A stretch of DNA of 64,000 nt from contig NW_017962931.1 in NCBI RefSeq assembly GCF_001661345.1, positions 235,554 through 299,553 on the forward strand, read 5' to 3'. The position numbers were made by a program, and so were the translations under genes. The notes beneath the pieces are model-generated. The model was not told where the DNA came from, did no database searches, and saw nothing but the letters and a program-made list of their open reading frames with translations. Positions 1 through 10,708 of this stretch are shown in pieces (the stretch's first letter is position 1; every line of letters begins with the position of its first letter). Source of the stretch: Ascoidea rubescens DSM 1968. Its lineage: Eukaryota > Ascomycota > Saccharomycetes > Ascoideales > Ascoideaceae.

Positions 1-2635
1 TAAGAAAAATTCGCCAATGAATAGTTTAATTGATAGCATTGATACTTTACCACTAGACACGGAAGTTTCTGGTATTTCAAATGATAATGAGGAATTTGAG
101 TTGATTGAAGATCCTGGCAGTTTTGAAAATACTCAAGAAGATAAAAACAGAAAAATTTTAAGAAGTCTTTTTATAGGTGATAGAATTAGAGATCTTTGGA
201 ATGTTAGTCAAATTCTTGGATTAGAAGCGGCAGAGGGGATTCTCATATTAGGAGAGACTCATTTATATTTAATTGAAAATTATTTTCATTGTCCTAATGG
301 TGAAGTCGTTGATGTGGAAGATGCTCCACCAGGTTCTCGTGATCCTTACATGCAATTGATTGCTGGACCATCCAAATCAAAAGAGACAAGGGTAAAAAAT
401 AATCGATCACATAAAAGCAGCACCTGGGAGACCACCAAGATGATTTCAGTCTCTAAACGACAGTTTTTGTTAAGAGATGTAGCGTTGGAAATTTTTTTTC
501 TAAATGGAAGCAGTTTTTTGATTACATGCAGAGATACTAAAGAAAGGGATTTAATTTATTCTAAATTATCAGTTTGTGCATCAAGCAGTGGAATGGACAA
601 GGATCTTGCAGAAGTCTTTAGAGTTGCAAACTCATCTGCGACAATATCTACCAATTCTAATTTGGCACTTAAATTAGCCAATGCATTTACTCAAAATACT
701 TTGGGTACTAATTTATATGTTACAAGAAAATGGAGAAAGGGACAGACATCTAATTTTTATTACTTGATGATTGTTAACACATTGGCGGGAAGGACATTTA
801 ATGATTTAACCCAATATCCCATTTTTCCTTGGGTGATTGCCGATTATACCAGTGAAGAGTTGGATTTGAATGATCCTAAAACATTTAGAGATTTGTCAAA
901 ACCAATGGGAGCGCAAAATCCACAAAGAGAAGCTCAATTTCGAGAAAGGTATGAAGCTTTAATTGGGATGACAGATGAATCAGCTCCGCCATTTCATTAT
1001 GGAACACATTATTCCTCTGCAATGATAGTAACCTCGTTTTTAATACGTCTTGAACCGTATGTTCAATCGTATCTTATCTTGCAGGGAGGAAAGTTTGACC
1101 ACGCAGATAGGATGTTTTACTCTATTCCAAAGGCATGGAATTCTGCATCGAAGGATAATAATGCTGATGTTAGAGAGTTGATTCCTGAATTTTATTACTT
1201 AGATGATTTCTTAACTAACTCAAATAATTATAAATTCGGAAAGTTGCAAAATGGAGAGTCTATAAACAATGTTGAACTACCGCCATGGGCTAAAGGTGAT
1301 CCAAAAATTTTTATCAAGAAACAAAGAGAAGCGTTAGAAAGTTCGTATGTTTCAGCGCATTTAAATGAATGGATTGATTTGGTATTTGGGTACAAACAAC
1401 GAGGACAAAACGCCATTGATTGTACAAATGTTTTTCATTATCTTAGTTATCAAGGAGCTATTGATCTCGATAAAATTAAAGATGAAAATGAAAGAAAAGC
1501 AATGACAGGAATTATTCATAATTTCGGGCAAACCCCACTACAAGTTTTTACCAAGCCTCATCCAGTAAAGGAAGTGTTATATAATGTGAAATTAGAGATT
1601 AAAAAAATGTTAGACATACCTGTTCATGTATCTGAATCAAGATCCAAACGGCCAATCGAACATATTGAATTAAACCATAAGGATAATTGTTGGAAGGGTA
1701 GAATGAAATTGTTTTCAACTCAAGATAATTTAAGAATTCGTGGGGGGCAAACTGTTTCATCAATGTCAATAAATGGTAGGGTATTTGAAGATATTCATCT
1801 TGGGTCTATTACAAGTTTAGCTCAAATTGGTAATAGAATGTTTCTTACAGGGTCCAACGATGGAACTATTAACATTTGGAAGTATCCATTAAGAGGAAAC
1901 TTGGTTGGTAAAGAGGGATACAATGATTTGAATGATGGTATGAAAAAATACGATATTGACTTGGAATTTCAAGGTGTATTAAGAGGGCATTTGAGTTCGG
2001 TGGTTTCCATCAAGGTGGCACCTTCTTATAATCTAGCACTAAGTTTAGATGCCAATGGGTATGCATGGCTATGGGATATTTCCCGATTCAAGTTTATCAG
2101 AAAGTTCTCGATGAACAGCAAGCAACAGGGCAGTAAGTTTGCTAGAAATTTCAAGAAAATCGAGCAAATAGCGATTTCAAATGACAGTGGGATGATTGCG
2201 ATTAGTGGAAAAAGTCTTTTGAAACTATTCACAATCAATGGCAATTTTATCACCGAAAAGAAATTGAGGGATAACATAACATCAATCTCCTTTGGAAACT
2301 TGAATATGATCATCCAAAAGCCCAATGGCAACACAAGCATCAGCCGAGACTACTTGCAGAACCACGAGTTCTGGGAGGACTACCAGATAGTCGTTACTGG
2401 AGGAAAGAAAAGCATCGAGGCCCACGAGTTGGTCGTCAAAGATGGCAGCTGGAGCATCAGCAAACTCAGAAGCTTCTCCTTCACACAAAAAGACAGAGGA
2501 AGCAACTTTCCACAGAGCTGGATCACATCCATCGAGATGGTTTTGCGGAGCGAGTTGAACGGCGACGGCGAACGTATCGGCCGTGGGGAGATCGTGGCCG
2601 GCGACTCGAAGGGACGGCTTGCGATCTGGCGGTGA
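1..2635 (+). CDS. BPH1: BPH1-like BEACH-WD40 protein, C-terminal part (5' end outside window)
   Basis: The frame is open to the left edge, so the gene begins before the window; the ATG at 17 is probably internal. The visible ~872 residues carry, in order, a PH-like BEACH-associated domain (about residues 45-190), a BEACH domain (about 230-510, with the signature NTLAGRTFNDLTQYPIFPW), and WD40 blades (about 590-872, e.g. GSNDGTINIW). This is the C-terminal order of yeast Bph1 and other Chediak-Higashi/LYST-family proteins, large scaffolds in vesicle traffic, protein sorting to the vacuole and cell-wall integrity. The family is usually over 2,000 residues, so more than half lies upstream. The last ~100 codons are clearly more GC-rich than the rest. 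Family assignment is firm; orthology to BPH1 follows from it being the usual yeast BEACH protein. Confidence 0.9.
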   Translation, partial: KKNSPMNSLIDSIDTLPLDTEVSGISNDNEEFELIEDPGSFENTQEDKNRKILRSLFIGDRIRDLWNVSQILGLEAAEGILILGETHLYLIENYFHCPNGEVVDVEDAPPGSRDPYMQLIAGPSKSKETRVKNNRSHKSSTWETTKMISVSKRQFLLRDVALEIFFLNGSSFLITCRDTKERDLIYSKLSVCASSSGMDKDLAEVFRVANSSATISTNSNLALKLANAFTQNTLGTNLYVTRKWRKGQTSNFYYLMIVNTLAGRTFNDLTQYPIFPWVIADYTSEELDLNDPKTFRDLSKPMGAQNPQREAQFRERYEALIGMTDESAPPFHYGTHYSSAMIVTSFLIRLEPYVQSYLILQGGKFDHADRMFYSIPKAWNSASKDNNADVRELIPEFYYLDDFLTNSNNYKFGKLQNGESINNVELPPWAKGDPKIFIKKQREALESSYVSAHLNEWIDLVFGYKQRGQNAIDCTNVFHYLSYQGAIDLDKIKDENERKAMTGIIHNFGQTPLQVFTKPHPVKEVLYNVKLEIKKMLDIPVHVSESRSKRPIEHIELNHKDNCWKGRMKLFSTQDNLRIRGGQTVSSMSINGRVFEDIHLGSITSLAQIGNRMFLTGSNDGTINIWKYPLRGNLVGKEGYNDLNDGMKKYDIDLEFQGVLRGHLSSVVSIKVAPSYNLALSLDANGYAWLWDISRFKFIRKFSMNSKQQGSKFARNFKKIEQIAISNDSGMIAISGKSLLKLFTINGNFITEKKLRDNITSISFGNLNMIIQKPNGNTSISRDYLQNHEFWEDYQIVVTGGKKSIEAHELVVKDGSWSISKLRSFSFTQKDRGSNFPQSWITSIEMVLRSELNGDGERIGRGEIVAGDSKGRLAIWR

Positions 2636-3125
2636 GCCGTTGGAGTGGAAAAAGATGAAGAAGATGGAGAAGATGCAATGGAAAGATGTGAAATGGGAAG
2701 ATGTGAGCAGTGAACAGTGAACAGTGAACAAGAGGTGGGTGGTCACAGGCTGTAGCGTCGGTAGAACAGTATGTGTATCGTGCTTTCTTGGTATGGCTAA
2801 TGGGTTGCAGAAGTTGTTCATTAATAGCAACTCTAGTTGGGTTGCGAATGATGCGAGGTTGTTTTTGTTCAACCTTAACCAATGTATAATAGCGAGAGCT
2901 TATGTATGATAGCAATGTTATGAAGATCGATAAGGTAATGGCTTGATCTTTCTTGAAACAGCCTTTCGAGACTGTTGCTACCTGATTTATCATATAAATG
3001 ATTTATAATTGTTCAACTTTTCCCAACTTGGTTTCTTCTACCAAAGTATCTATTGATTTCGTACATCTTACAACAAATTTTGAATACAGATCAAATAGTA
3101 TAATATATATTCTACTTTATCGATA
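2636..3125. other. intergenic region BPH1 / FMP45-like gene
   Basis: No gene is seen. It holds the BPH1 3' end, a short tandem repeat (unit cagtgaa, 2708-2730) and the promoter of the downstream eisosome gene, with AT-rich sequence (tagtataatatatattc) just before its ATG. Confidence 0.6.
2708..2730. repeat. 7-bp tandem repeat, unit cagtgaa, about 3.3 copies
   Basis: Perfect tandem copies of cagtgaa read directly from the sequence. A short microsatellite with no evident function. Confidence 0.85.
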
Positions 3126-4378
3126 ATGTTGGGTGCAAGTCGTTTGTTGTCCTTTATACCATTGTTTTTTTTATTTGGGTATGTTTTTACAGTATCTCTA
3201 ATAGATTAGATGAATTTCAATTCAATGCATCTTGTATTCAACTATGGCAATTAAATAACATTGAACTCATTACTAATTTTTTTTTTCTCTTAAACAATAG
3301 TTCTGGCTTACTAGTTTTTTTTGTATTATTGAATGGTGCTTCCAATTCATCTATCTTGGGGGACTTCTATTGGATTCAGGCTGACACCTCCACGATTTCA
3401 ACAGCTCCTCATGATATAACTAGGTGGACAAATTACAGATCCTGTGGTGTTTCTAATGGAAGGAACTATGATTGCACTGGCTCCTCAGCTGCTTATCCAT
3501 TTTCTCCACAAGATAACTTCAACACGAGAGATGGAGTTCCATCAAGTTTCATAAATAACCGAAGTGTTTTTTACCATTTGTCGAAATTTGCGTGGGCAGC
3601 CTTTTTAATTGGTTTGTTTTTTATTTTGCTTGCAATTGCACTTACTACATTAACGTTGTGTTGTGGCACTTCTTTCCTCACAACAGCCTCAAGTGGTATA
3701 TTATTTTTGGCTCTTTTATTTATCACTGCAGGTGCCTCTTGTATGACTGCTGTGTTAGTTAAGGGAAGGGATGCTTTCAGAGACTCGGATTTGAGTGTTT
3801 CTATTTCCACCAAGATGATGGCCTTTGCTTGGGTTCCAGTATTTTTATTATTAGTTTCATTTTTAATGATGTTTTGTTTGGGTTTTATTGCAAAGTCAAA
3901 AAAAAGTAAAAAAACTGATCGAGAAAGTGGATACAGAAAAAATAGCTATTCTTCTTCTGATAGTGATTTTGCTCATAGAAACCGTAACAATAATCGTGGT
4001 TTTGGTGGTTATCCTAGACACGAACCATTTGGTCCAAGCTACAATGCTAACAGACAATCCAGATATGATAACGACAGTGATTTGGATCCAGGTTCAACAA
4101 ATCATCAAAATAGTGCATTGAGAAAAATCAATTTTTTCAAAAACAAAAACCAGCAGAATCCTCCTACAGATCCACAAAACGTTGATCGTACTTATAATCC
4201 TGCTGCACCTCCATTACCTCCAACTGCCAACATTGGACACACCACCAACCCCAATCTTGATACCACTACAGGTCCTAGTAATCCTGTCAACTCCGAACCA
4301 GGGTTTAGAAGCCATGTTCCAGGAATTAGCACTGCTGCTAATAACAATCCTCAACTTACTACAAGTGCTAACCCATAG
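3126..4378 (+). CDS. FMP45: SUR7/FMP45-family eisosome membrane protein (two exons)
   Basis: Tetraspan plasma-membrane protein of the Sur7/PalI family, found in eisosome (MCC) domains, with roles in membrane organisation, cell-wall integrity and sporulation. Exon 1 is 3126-3178 (MLGASRLLSFIPLFFLF plus a split Gly codon) and exon 2 is 3301-4378, giving 376 aa. Splicing adds the first transmembrane segment, at about residues 7-28. The extracellular loop has family motifs DFYWIQADT, RWTNYRSCG, PFSPQDNF and PSSF-NNR. Further hydrophobic segments lie near 115-135, 147-166 and 189-213, followed by a long hydrophilic Asn/Pro-rich cytosolic tail. Recalled S. cerevisiae Fmp45 aligns well over the loop, better than Sur7; separating FMP45 from YNL194C or SUR7 needs a phylogeny. 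S. cerevisiae members are about 300 aa, so this tail is longer. Confidence 0.88.
3179..3300 (+). other. spliceosomal intron in FMP45-like gene
   Basis: 122 nt with donor GTATGT, branch-like TTACTAAT followed by a T-rich tract, and acceptor AATAG. Removal joins ATTTGG to TTCTGG in frame and restores the N-terminal transmembrane helix expected for the family. Confidence 0.9.
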
Positions 4379-5071
4379 AATTAATGCATGTTATTTGAAT
4401 GCTTAGTGGGAAAAGTAAATTATAGAGGACAATTATGGAGGAAATCTTTTTTTCTTAATATTTTTATTTTACATTTTTTGAATCAATTAAAACCAAATTG
4501 AATTTTTTCTTATACCCTTTGTGATGTGTGATACCCTTTCCTTTTCTGGATTTTTTCTTTTGTTATTATTTGCTTAACTTTATTCTTTTTTTTTTGTTGC
4601 TTTGTTTGTTTGTTTCTTTTTTTTTTATTCTATTATTCCAATAACCAGTTAATCAAGCCTATCAATACAAATGACCTTTTTAAATGATATTTAATATACT
4701 TAAAAAGAAAAAAGAAATTTCATTGAAATTTCATTGAAATTTTCAAAATTGTAAACATTAAACAAAAAATACAAATAATCTATACAAGAAATGTCTTGAA
4801 AAAATTTATTCCATTGAATAGAAAATTACATTAAGATTTTTTTGGGCATTATCATAATATTAACAAAAACATAAATCTGAAGAATATATAAAGTATATGA
4901 GTTATATAGCGAATGAAATAAATAAAATAAAAAAAAACTATGTTTTAATTGAATGCTGAATAAGTTAGTAAAATAAAACATTAGATGAAAAGATGGTAAA
5001 AAAAAAAGAAAACAGAATAAAGAATGAATAAAACATAAGCAATTGTTCGTTCGTATATCGTAACAAGAAAA
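4379..5071. other. intergenic region between convergent genes
   Basis: AT-rich 3' flanks of the eisosome gene (+) and the F-box gene (-). It holds poly-T and poly-A tracts and no credible ORF or RNA gene. Confidence 0.6.
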
Positions 5072-6916
5072 TTAAATTGGTATATAGTGAGAATTTAAAG
5101 ATGATAGAGGAGAATCACCAAAATAATATAAATCTGGAAATTTTTTAGATAAAAATTTGATATTCTTCTGGTCAATTTCAATTTGTTTTTTATCTGGAGA
5201 TAATAAATTTTGATTTAGAGAACTGGTTAAGGTATTAAGATTAACAGATGACAAATCGTTAAGATAGCTATAACTATTATTATAATCAGTTGAGTAGTAT
5301 TCATTCATATAGTTATAGTTATTAAAATCACTTAAATAGCTGCTAATGTAGGAATTATTTAAATTTGATAAACTTGTAGAAGAAGAATAATTTGAGTTAT
5401 AATTTGAAGCTAAAGAGTTGTTCATGGAGAATTTTAAAGGGATATCTAATTTAATTAGGTTTTTATTATTTTTAATTAAAGATTTAAAAATGTTTGAATT
5501 TAAGGAGATTTTGTAGTTTTTTTTGTTAAAGGATAGTTTGATATTTTGGAGGTTTTTTTGGACCGATATAATTTTTGATACAATGAAATCTACAGATTTT
5601 GAAGAATGAATTTCATTGACTAAATTTTCAATTGAACTTGACTTTGACTTTGACTTTGACTTTGAGTTCTTTTGTAGATGATCATGATCATAAGGAACAA
5701 AATATTCATCATTATTATAGATTGGTAAATTAACTAATTCTATTGAGGATAAATTGTTAAAGTAGATTAGATCTTTTAAATGTTTTTTGAAACAAATGCA
5801 GTTCTTGTCATCACAGAAGGTGAATTTAACAGTATTTAGTGATCTTTCATTGAATAAATGATTTAAATTTTTGAAATTCAAATCGAGAGGATAATAATTT
5901 AAATTAGTAGCAGAGGCTGTATTTGAATCTGAAGAAGATACTAAATTCTTCAATAAGAGAGTTTCATCGTTGTTGATAGTATCCTGAGGGTCATTTAAGT
6001 TGTTGATAGCGTTGTAACTGTTAAGATAGATATTATAGTTATTATAGCTATTATAGCTATTATAATCGACTGAAGTGAAATCAAAAGAATTAGATAGATC
6101 AAAATTGTATTGATTTAACAAATTATGATTTAGAGTTAATGAGGAGACATTTAATTTTAGATTGTTGATATCATTTTTAAATAAAAGAAAATCTTCGACG
6201 TGTAATTGATTAAAGATGTATAAAGGAGAAGAATTAAATGTTAATTTTTGATAATTATTATGATTGTATGGATTATAAATAGTTTGGTTAAATAGATTTA
6301 ATAGATTTAATTTATCATTTTCATTTAAAATATTTGAAGAAAGTAAATTTGCGTTAAAATTGGATAATTTTAGATTATTATTATTGCTGTTATTTAATAT
6401 TAGTTGATTGATCTTATTAATCAATTGATTTGAATCATTTAAAGCCAAATTAATATTGTTTGGTAATTTATAATCCAAATTAGTCAAGTTGGGGCAATTA
6501 ATTAATAAGTGATTTGATAATTTAATTTTCAAATCATTCAAGGCCTGATTGCTAATCAAGAAATTTAAATGGTTTGATCTGAAATATAATGAATCAATAT
6601 AGTGTAATAAAAAATTATTATTTGACAACGTGGATAGCAACGTATTTATTCTGTTGGTTTGGTATTGTAGTTCGTCGTTGATTTCAATATCAGTGAGATC
6701 AGAATGTACGTAGCTTTCTTGATGAGAAGATATTTGTTTTAGAATAGTTGGTGAGGGCCTTATAACGATTTGGTGATATAAATGTTTATTTGAGACATAG
6801 TTGAATTTTTTACAAGTTAAAGATAAGTGGAACAAGTCGTTTGAATCCCCCTGAAGATTCGAGGAGATAATCTCCAATATTTCAGTTGGTAAGACTTCTA
6901 TTATTGAGGTGAGCAT
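5072..6916 (-). CDS. F-box protein, Asn/Leu-rich
   Basis: 614 aa. The N-terminus reads as an F-box (LPTEILEIISSNL ... LSLTCKKFNYVSNKHLYHQI, about residues 9-55), the Skp1-binding module of SCF ubiquitin ligases. The rest is dominated by Asn, Leu and Ser, with irregular leucine-rich segments resembling a degenerate LRR solenoid, and an SKSKSKSKS run at about residues 418-428 encoded by a 6-bp repeat. A Cys-containing stretch (CDDKNCICFKKHL) sits near residue 370. It probably recruits a substrate to an SCF complex; the substrate is unknown. I cannot match it to one S. cerevisiae F-box gene. The gene is divergent from the CTF19-like gene across a 1.6-kb intergenic region. Confidence 0.75.
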   Translation of the reverse strand: MLTSIIEVLPTEILEIISSNLQGDSNDLFHLSLTCKKFNYVSNKHLYHQIVIRPSPTILKQISSHQESYVHSDLTDIEINDELQYQTNRINTLLSTLSNNNFLLHYIDSLYFRSNHLNFLISNQALNDLKIKLSNHLLINCPNLTNLDYKLPNNINLALNDSNQLINKINQLILNNSNNNNLKLSNFNANLLSSNILNENDKLNLLNLFNQTIYNPYNHNNYQKLTFNSSPLYIFNQLHVEDFLLFKNDINNLKLNVSSLTLNHNLLNQYNFDLSNSFDFTSVDYNSYNSYNNYNIYLNSYNAINNLNDPQDTINNDETLLLKNLVSSSDSNTASATNLNYYPLDLNFKNLNHLFNERSLNTVKFTFCDDKNCICFKKHLKDLIYFNNLSSIELVNLPIYNNDEYFVPYDHDHLQKNSKSKSKSKSSSIENLVNEIHSSKSVDFIVSKIISVQKNLQNIKLSFNKKNYKISLNSNIFKSLIKNNKNLIKLDIPLKFSMNNSLASNYNSNYSSSTSLSNLNNSYISSYLSDFNNYNYMNEYYSTDYNNSYSYLNDLSSVNLNTLTSSLNQNLLSPDKKQIEIDQKNIKFLSKKFPDLYYFGDSPLSSLNSHYIPI

Positions 6917-8561
6917 TGTTATTTGTAGGGCTTCTAGGGCAAAGATTCACAGGATCAGGATAGATAGGTAAAAGAGAGATAAAGAAGATAAAAAACAGAA
7001 TGAAAAGTTTCAAAGAATCTGACACTCTCCAGCTATTTATACTTTTTCCACAGAGTGCTAAACGAATAAAATCCACCAGAATAAAATCTGGGGAAGCAAT
7101 GCACCCCACTGCATAGCCTGCAGACAGCCGGCAGCCCACCTGAAAACCGCTCGTTTTCGGTTCTGGAGTCGGGCTCCACTTTATGCGCGTGACAATAGTC
7201 CAGAAGCGGGACAGCTAGGTGCGACACAAGGGAGTTTAGCTGCAGTTTTCCGAAAGAAGCCCCGTGCTGACGGGAGGATACTCTGGATATTTCAGCAGCC
7301 GCTTGCGACGCAGCCCAGCCGGAACAGAACGCTTGGGGGTGCAGCAAGCATGTAGCCATTGGCCCCAGAATCTAGGAGAAGAAATTGCCTCATTGGGACA
7401 GCGTCATGGCTCTCGCATGAGTTGACGGGTCTTAAATAAGGCCAAATAGAGACTCACGCACAGAACTGTGATGTGATTGGCTGGTTTTGTGAGAGACGTT
7501 TCTTTGAAGTGGTCCTCATCTGGAAAACAATAAAACAAGACCTTCCCAATGCGGAAGATTGCTGTGAGAACAACGTCATGATTATGCTGTGTTCAATAGC
7601 CAAAAAAGGCAGTTTGCTCAATACTCCTATCCACTTAATAGAACCCAGCAAGTGTATGGTGGGTGCTTATATCCTGAGCTTGTTCTTCCTCCATTACTTC
7701 TTTTGCTTGTGCTCGATGGCTACTCTTTACAGACTGAGTGGGTTGTTTTCATGTAGAAATATGGTTATCAAAACCTTCTCCTTTTATAGTTGTAGATAAC
7801 GGCAAAACAAGAAATCACAAAATGAAAACCAGTGATCCAGAATCCATTCCTAACACAAACATGCTTGTAGAAAGATTAATCACTCTTCTATTCTGTTGGT
7901 TCAATCCACTCCGAATCGAAGGTCCTATTAGCATTTTTTAGTATCTGGATTTGTAACTCCCTGTGACATAGAAAAACAGCTCTTAATGGCTATCGGCTTG
8001 AGTTTCATCTCTCTGTGAGAATATTTGCTTTAAATCATTAGATTTTTCATGGCAGGATCAAACTCCACTGAAAAAAGAAACTGCCTTTACATTATTTCTT
8101 AGCAAATATTATAGACAGCTCATAAACCACGACGATTGCTGCTCATGGGTTTGAAATGGATTATAATCGAGGATTACTGTTTTCATAAACAATTCTCTCC
8201 GGTTAGAAACGCAGCTAGTCTCTTTAAAAGTATTTTTTTTCAAAATCAATCATTTATTTTATTCAACACCCATTAACTAAGCAGGTTTCTCATCGCTTTT
8301 CATGCTTTACAAACAATCGTCAAACTAACACATCAATTACAAGAACAACTTGACCTTTTAGACCTCTTTAGCACATTATCCTCCCGTGACCTTTTCTGCT
8401 CCACAATTGAGGTATCAATGTACTCACATGCAAAGTAATGCATATACCATTACAGCATTTGTTGATATTTTTTTTCTCTTCTTTCTTATCTTCTTTTTAT
8501 CCTTAGATCTTCAATCATCTAATCATCTCTAATCATCTCTAATCATCTCTAATCATCTCTA
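6917..8561. other. 1.6-kb divergent intergenic region
   Basis: Promoter region for the F-box gene (-) and the CTF19-like gene (+). About 7,120-7,420 is distinctly GC-rich; the remainder is AT-rich. Reading frames here lack ATG starts or family resemblance. No tRNA, snRNA or snoRNA signature was recognised. The right end carries a 10-bp tandem repeat touching the next start codon. Confidence 0.55.
8513..8560. repeat. 10-bp tandem repeat abutting a start codon (unit aatcatctct)
   Basis: Four exact units at 8521-8560 plus a partial unit at 8513-8520. The ATG of the downstream gene is at 8562, so the repeat makes up the proximal 5' leader. Confidence 0.9.
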
Positions 8562-10217
8562 ATGAATGATTCAAATTTTTCAGACTCTCTATCAATAAGT
8601 CTATCCGATAACGACAATAGCAACGGTGGAAATCTTTCCAATCTACCTGATTTAAATTCCACCTTATCAAATTTCATAAAATCTGATAACAATTCAATTT
8701 TCAATTCTTTGAACCCTGATTCAATTTTAAAAAATTCTTCTTTGTTTAATAAACAAAAAAAAAATTTCAATTCTATAAATAATTTAAAGTCTTATAAAAA
8801 ATTAAGTAAAAATTATAAAAATTTAAAAAAAATTAATGCTCTTTTAAAAAATTATTTATCCAACCAAAATGATAATCAAAATGATAATCAAAATGGTAGT
8901 CAAAATGATAATGATAAACTACAATTGGAATTAATTTCATTATTAATTCTATCAAATAATAATAATAAAAATTTAAAAAAGTACAACATTAATATAGAAA
9001 ATGACAATGATAATAACATCGATGATGAAGTTGATGATAACTCAATTAATACAATTTCTAATGAATCGGAAACTGAGAATCAGCACTTGAATCAATTAAT
9101 TGAAATAAACGACAATTTAAACCAAGATTTGAATAAAAAAATTAATTTTTATTCAAATATTATCTCAATCCCTTCATTAAATGATTGGAACTTAAGATTT
9201 GCTTATCTAAATAAATTCATTCCTCTATTTAAAATTAATATAATATCAATCAACAAAAATAACAAAAACAACAACAGTTCACTAATCAAAATATCTTACA
9301 ATCTAATATTAACTTATATTTTCAATTTTAACTTTACTATATCATTTAATACTTTTAATAATAAGCTAATTAATTTACTATTAAATAACTTAAATTACAA
9401 CAACCATCTATCTAAAATCGAATTATTTCCATTAATAACTCACTTTTTTGAAATTGATAATAAAAATTCAAAAGAAAATTTAAACAGTCCCAATTACATT
9501 TTAATTCAAAATGATATCAATAATTTCATGGACTTTTTCAATCACTTAAATTCCTATTCTCTTTTATTACTAAAAAGATTATCTTTTTTCTTAAAAATTT
9601 ACAATTACTTGATAACTAAAGATTTATTGTATTTAAAAGATTTAAATAATTTATACTTCAATTTGTTTTTTATCAATAAGATTTTAAATTTAATTGACGC
9701 AAATAAGAACAAGAATAATAAAGATATTTCAACTGATGAAAAAATAGAATTTATTAATTCAATACTATTGGAAATTAAATCTTTATTAAATGAAGCTGAT
9801 TTCCTAAATTTGAATAATTCAAACCCAAATAAAAGATTAATATTTGCTTTATTTAAATTTTTCAAAAATTTAAACCATATTAATATTGGAAATAATCATT
9901 CAAATTATGATTTAATAATAAATTGGTCAATCATTTTCAATTTTAGTGATAATAAAGGTAATCTGAATGATTATAATCTTTTAGATTCTATATTAGTTGA
10001 TAATAATTTTGATGATTATGACAATGAGAAAATATTAAGATTCAATGAGCCAGTTAATAAAATTGAATGTTACATTGACTTTAAATCAAGCAAATTAAAT
10101 GAAACTCCTAAAGAATATGAAAATATAAATAGTTTATTGAGAAAATTAATAACTAAAGAGGGGACTTTCAATGGAACTGTCATTCTAATTAATAATTTTT
10201 TCAACATAGGAAAATAG
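8562..10217 (+). CDS. CTF19/CENP-P-like kinetochore protein (tentative)
   Basis: 551 aa, very rich in Asn, Leu, Ile and Lys. An N-terminal low-complexity, coiled-coil-prone part (about 1-200) is followed by a segment IPSLNDWNLRFAYLNKF (about residue 205) that resembles the start of the RWD region of S. cerevisiae Ctf19 (LPLLNMNLRLSYLRD, from memory). A later KLITKEGTFNGTV-INNF segment resembles the Ctf19 C-terminal sheet. Ctf19 (CENP-P) belongs to the COMA complex of the inner kinetochore. The match is weak because the family evolves fast. The frame stops at TAG 10215, yet the same frame stays open for 31 more codons to TGA 10311-10313 with a helical pattern like the Ctf19 tail. The start is the first ATG after the 10-bp repeat. 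Confidence 0.45.
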   Translation: MNDSNFSDSLSISLSDNDNSNGGNLSNLPDLNSTLSNFIKSDNNSIFNSLNPDSILKNSSLFNKQKKNFNSINNLKSYKKLSKNYKNLKKINALLKNYLSNQNDNQNDNQNGSQNDNDKLQLELISLLILSNNNNKNLKKYNINIENDNDNNIDDEVDDNSINTISNESETENQHLNQLIEINDNLNQDLNKKINFYSNIISIPSLNDWNLRFAYLNKFIPLFKINIISINKNNKNNNSSLIKISYNLILTYIFNFNFTISFNTFNNKLINLLLNNLNYNNHLSKIELFPLITHFFEIDNKNSKENLNSPNYILIQNDINNFMDFFNHLNSYSLLLLKRLSFFLKIYNYLITKDLLYLKDLNNLYFNLFFINKILNLIDANKNKNNKDISTDEKIEFINSILLEIKSLLNEADFLNLNNSNPNKRLIFALFKFFKNLNHINIGNNHSNYDLIINWSIIFNFSDNKGNLNDYNLLDSILVDNNFDDYDNEKILRFNEPVNKIECYIDFKSSKLNETPKEYENINSLLRKLITKEGTFNGTVILINNFFNIGK

Positions 10218-10708
10218 AAATTAATTAAATTAAACGAATTAATTTTACAAGTATCTAATAGAATATTATCTGAAATCATTAAGATAAACCTCAAAATCGA
10301 TTTACAATCATGAACTTAACAACAAATTCTCTTACTATGGGATTATGGAAGAGGTTAGTTTTAGGCATATATCTGTGAGCGTGGGGATTTCTTTTCGTTA
10401 AAGTTTTATAAAAGTGGAATAAATTGGAATAAATGGATATAATTGTATTGTTTATTTTTTATTTATTGTTTATTATGAATCGTTTATTATTTATTAATAT
10501 TAATATTTATTATTTGTTAAATTGCTATGAATGATAAATTATAATTTTGAAATTTCATGCTTAAAATGGGAAAGTTACCCTCTTTGTGGGACCAATAACA
10601 GGTTATATGACGTTTAAAGACAATTCGGGACAAGAATATATTCAAATGAATGGTAGTGAGATAGATTAACAAGTAAACAACTAACAGAAGCAAACGAAAA
10701 GAACAGCT
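10218..10708. other. intergenic region CTF19-like gene / RBK1
   Basis: The first 96 bases (10218-10313) remain open in the frame of the upstream gene after its TAG. The rest is AT-rich promoter sequence for RBK1. No other gene seen. Confidence 0.55.

Noticed and set aside
7473-7941. Overlapping frames of about 100 and 67 codons in the F-box/CTF19-like intergenic region
   Set aside because: The longer frame lacks an ATG start at its stated beginning, and neither has recognisable domains; treated as chance.
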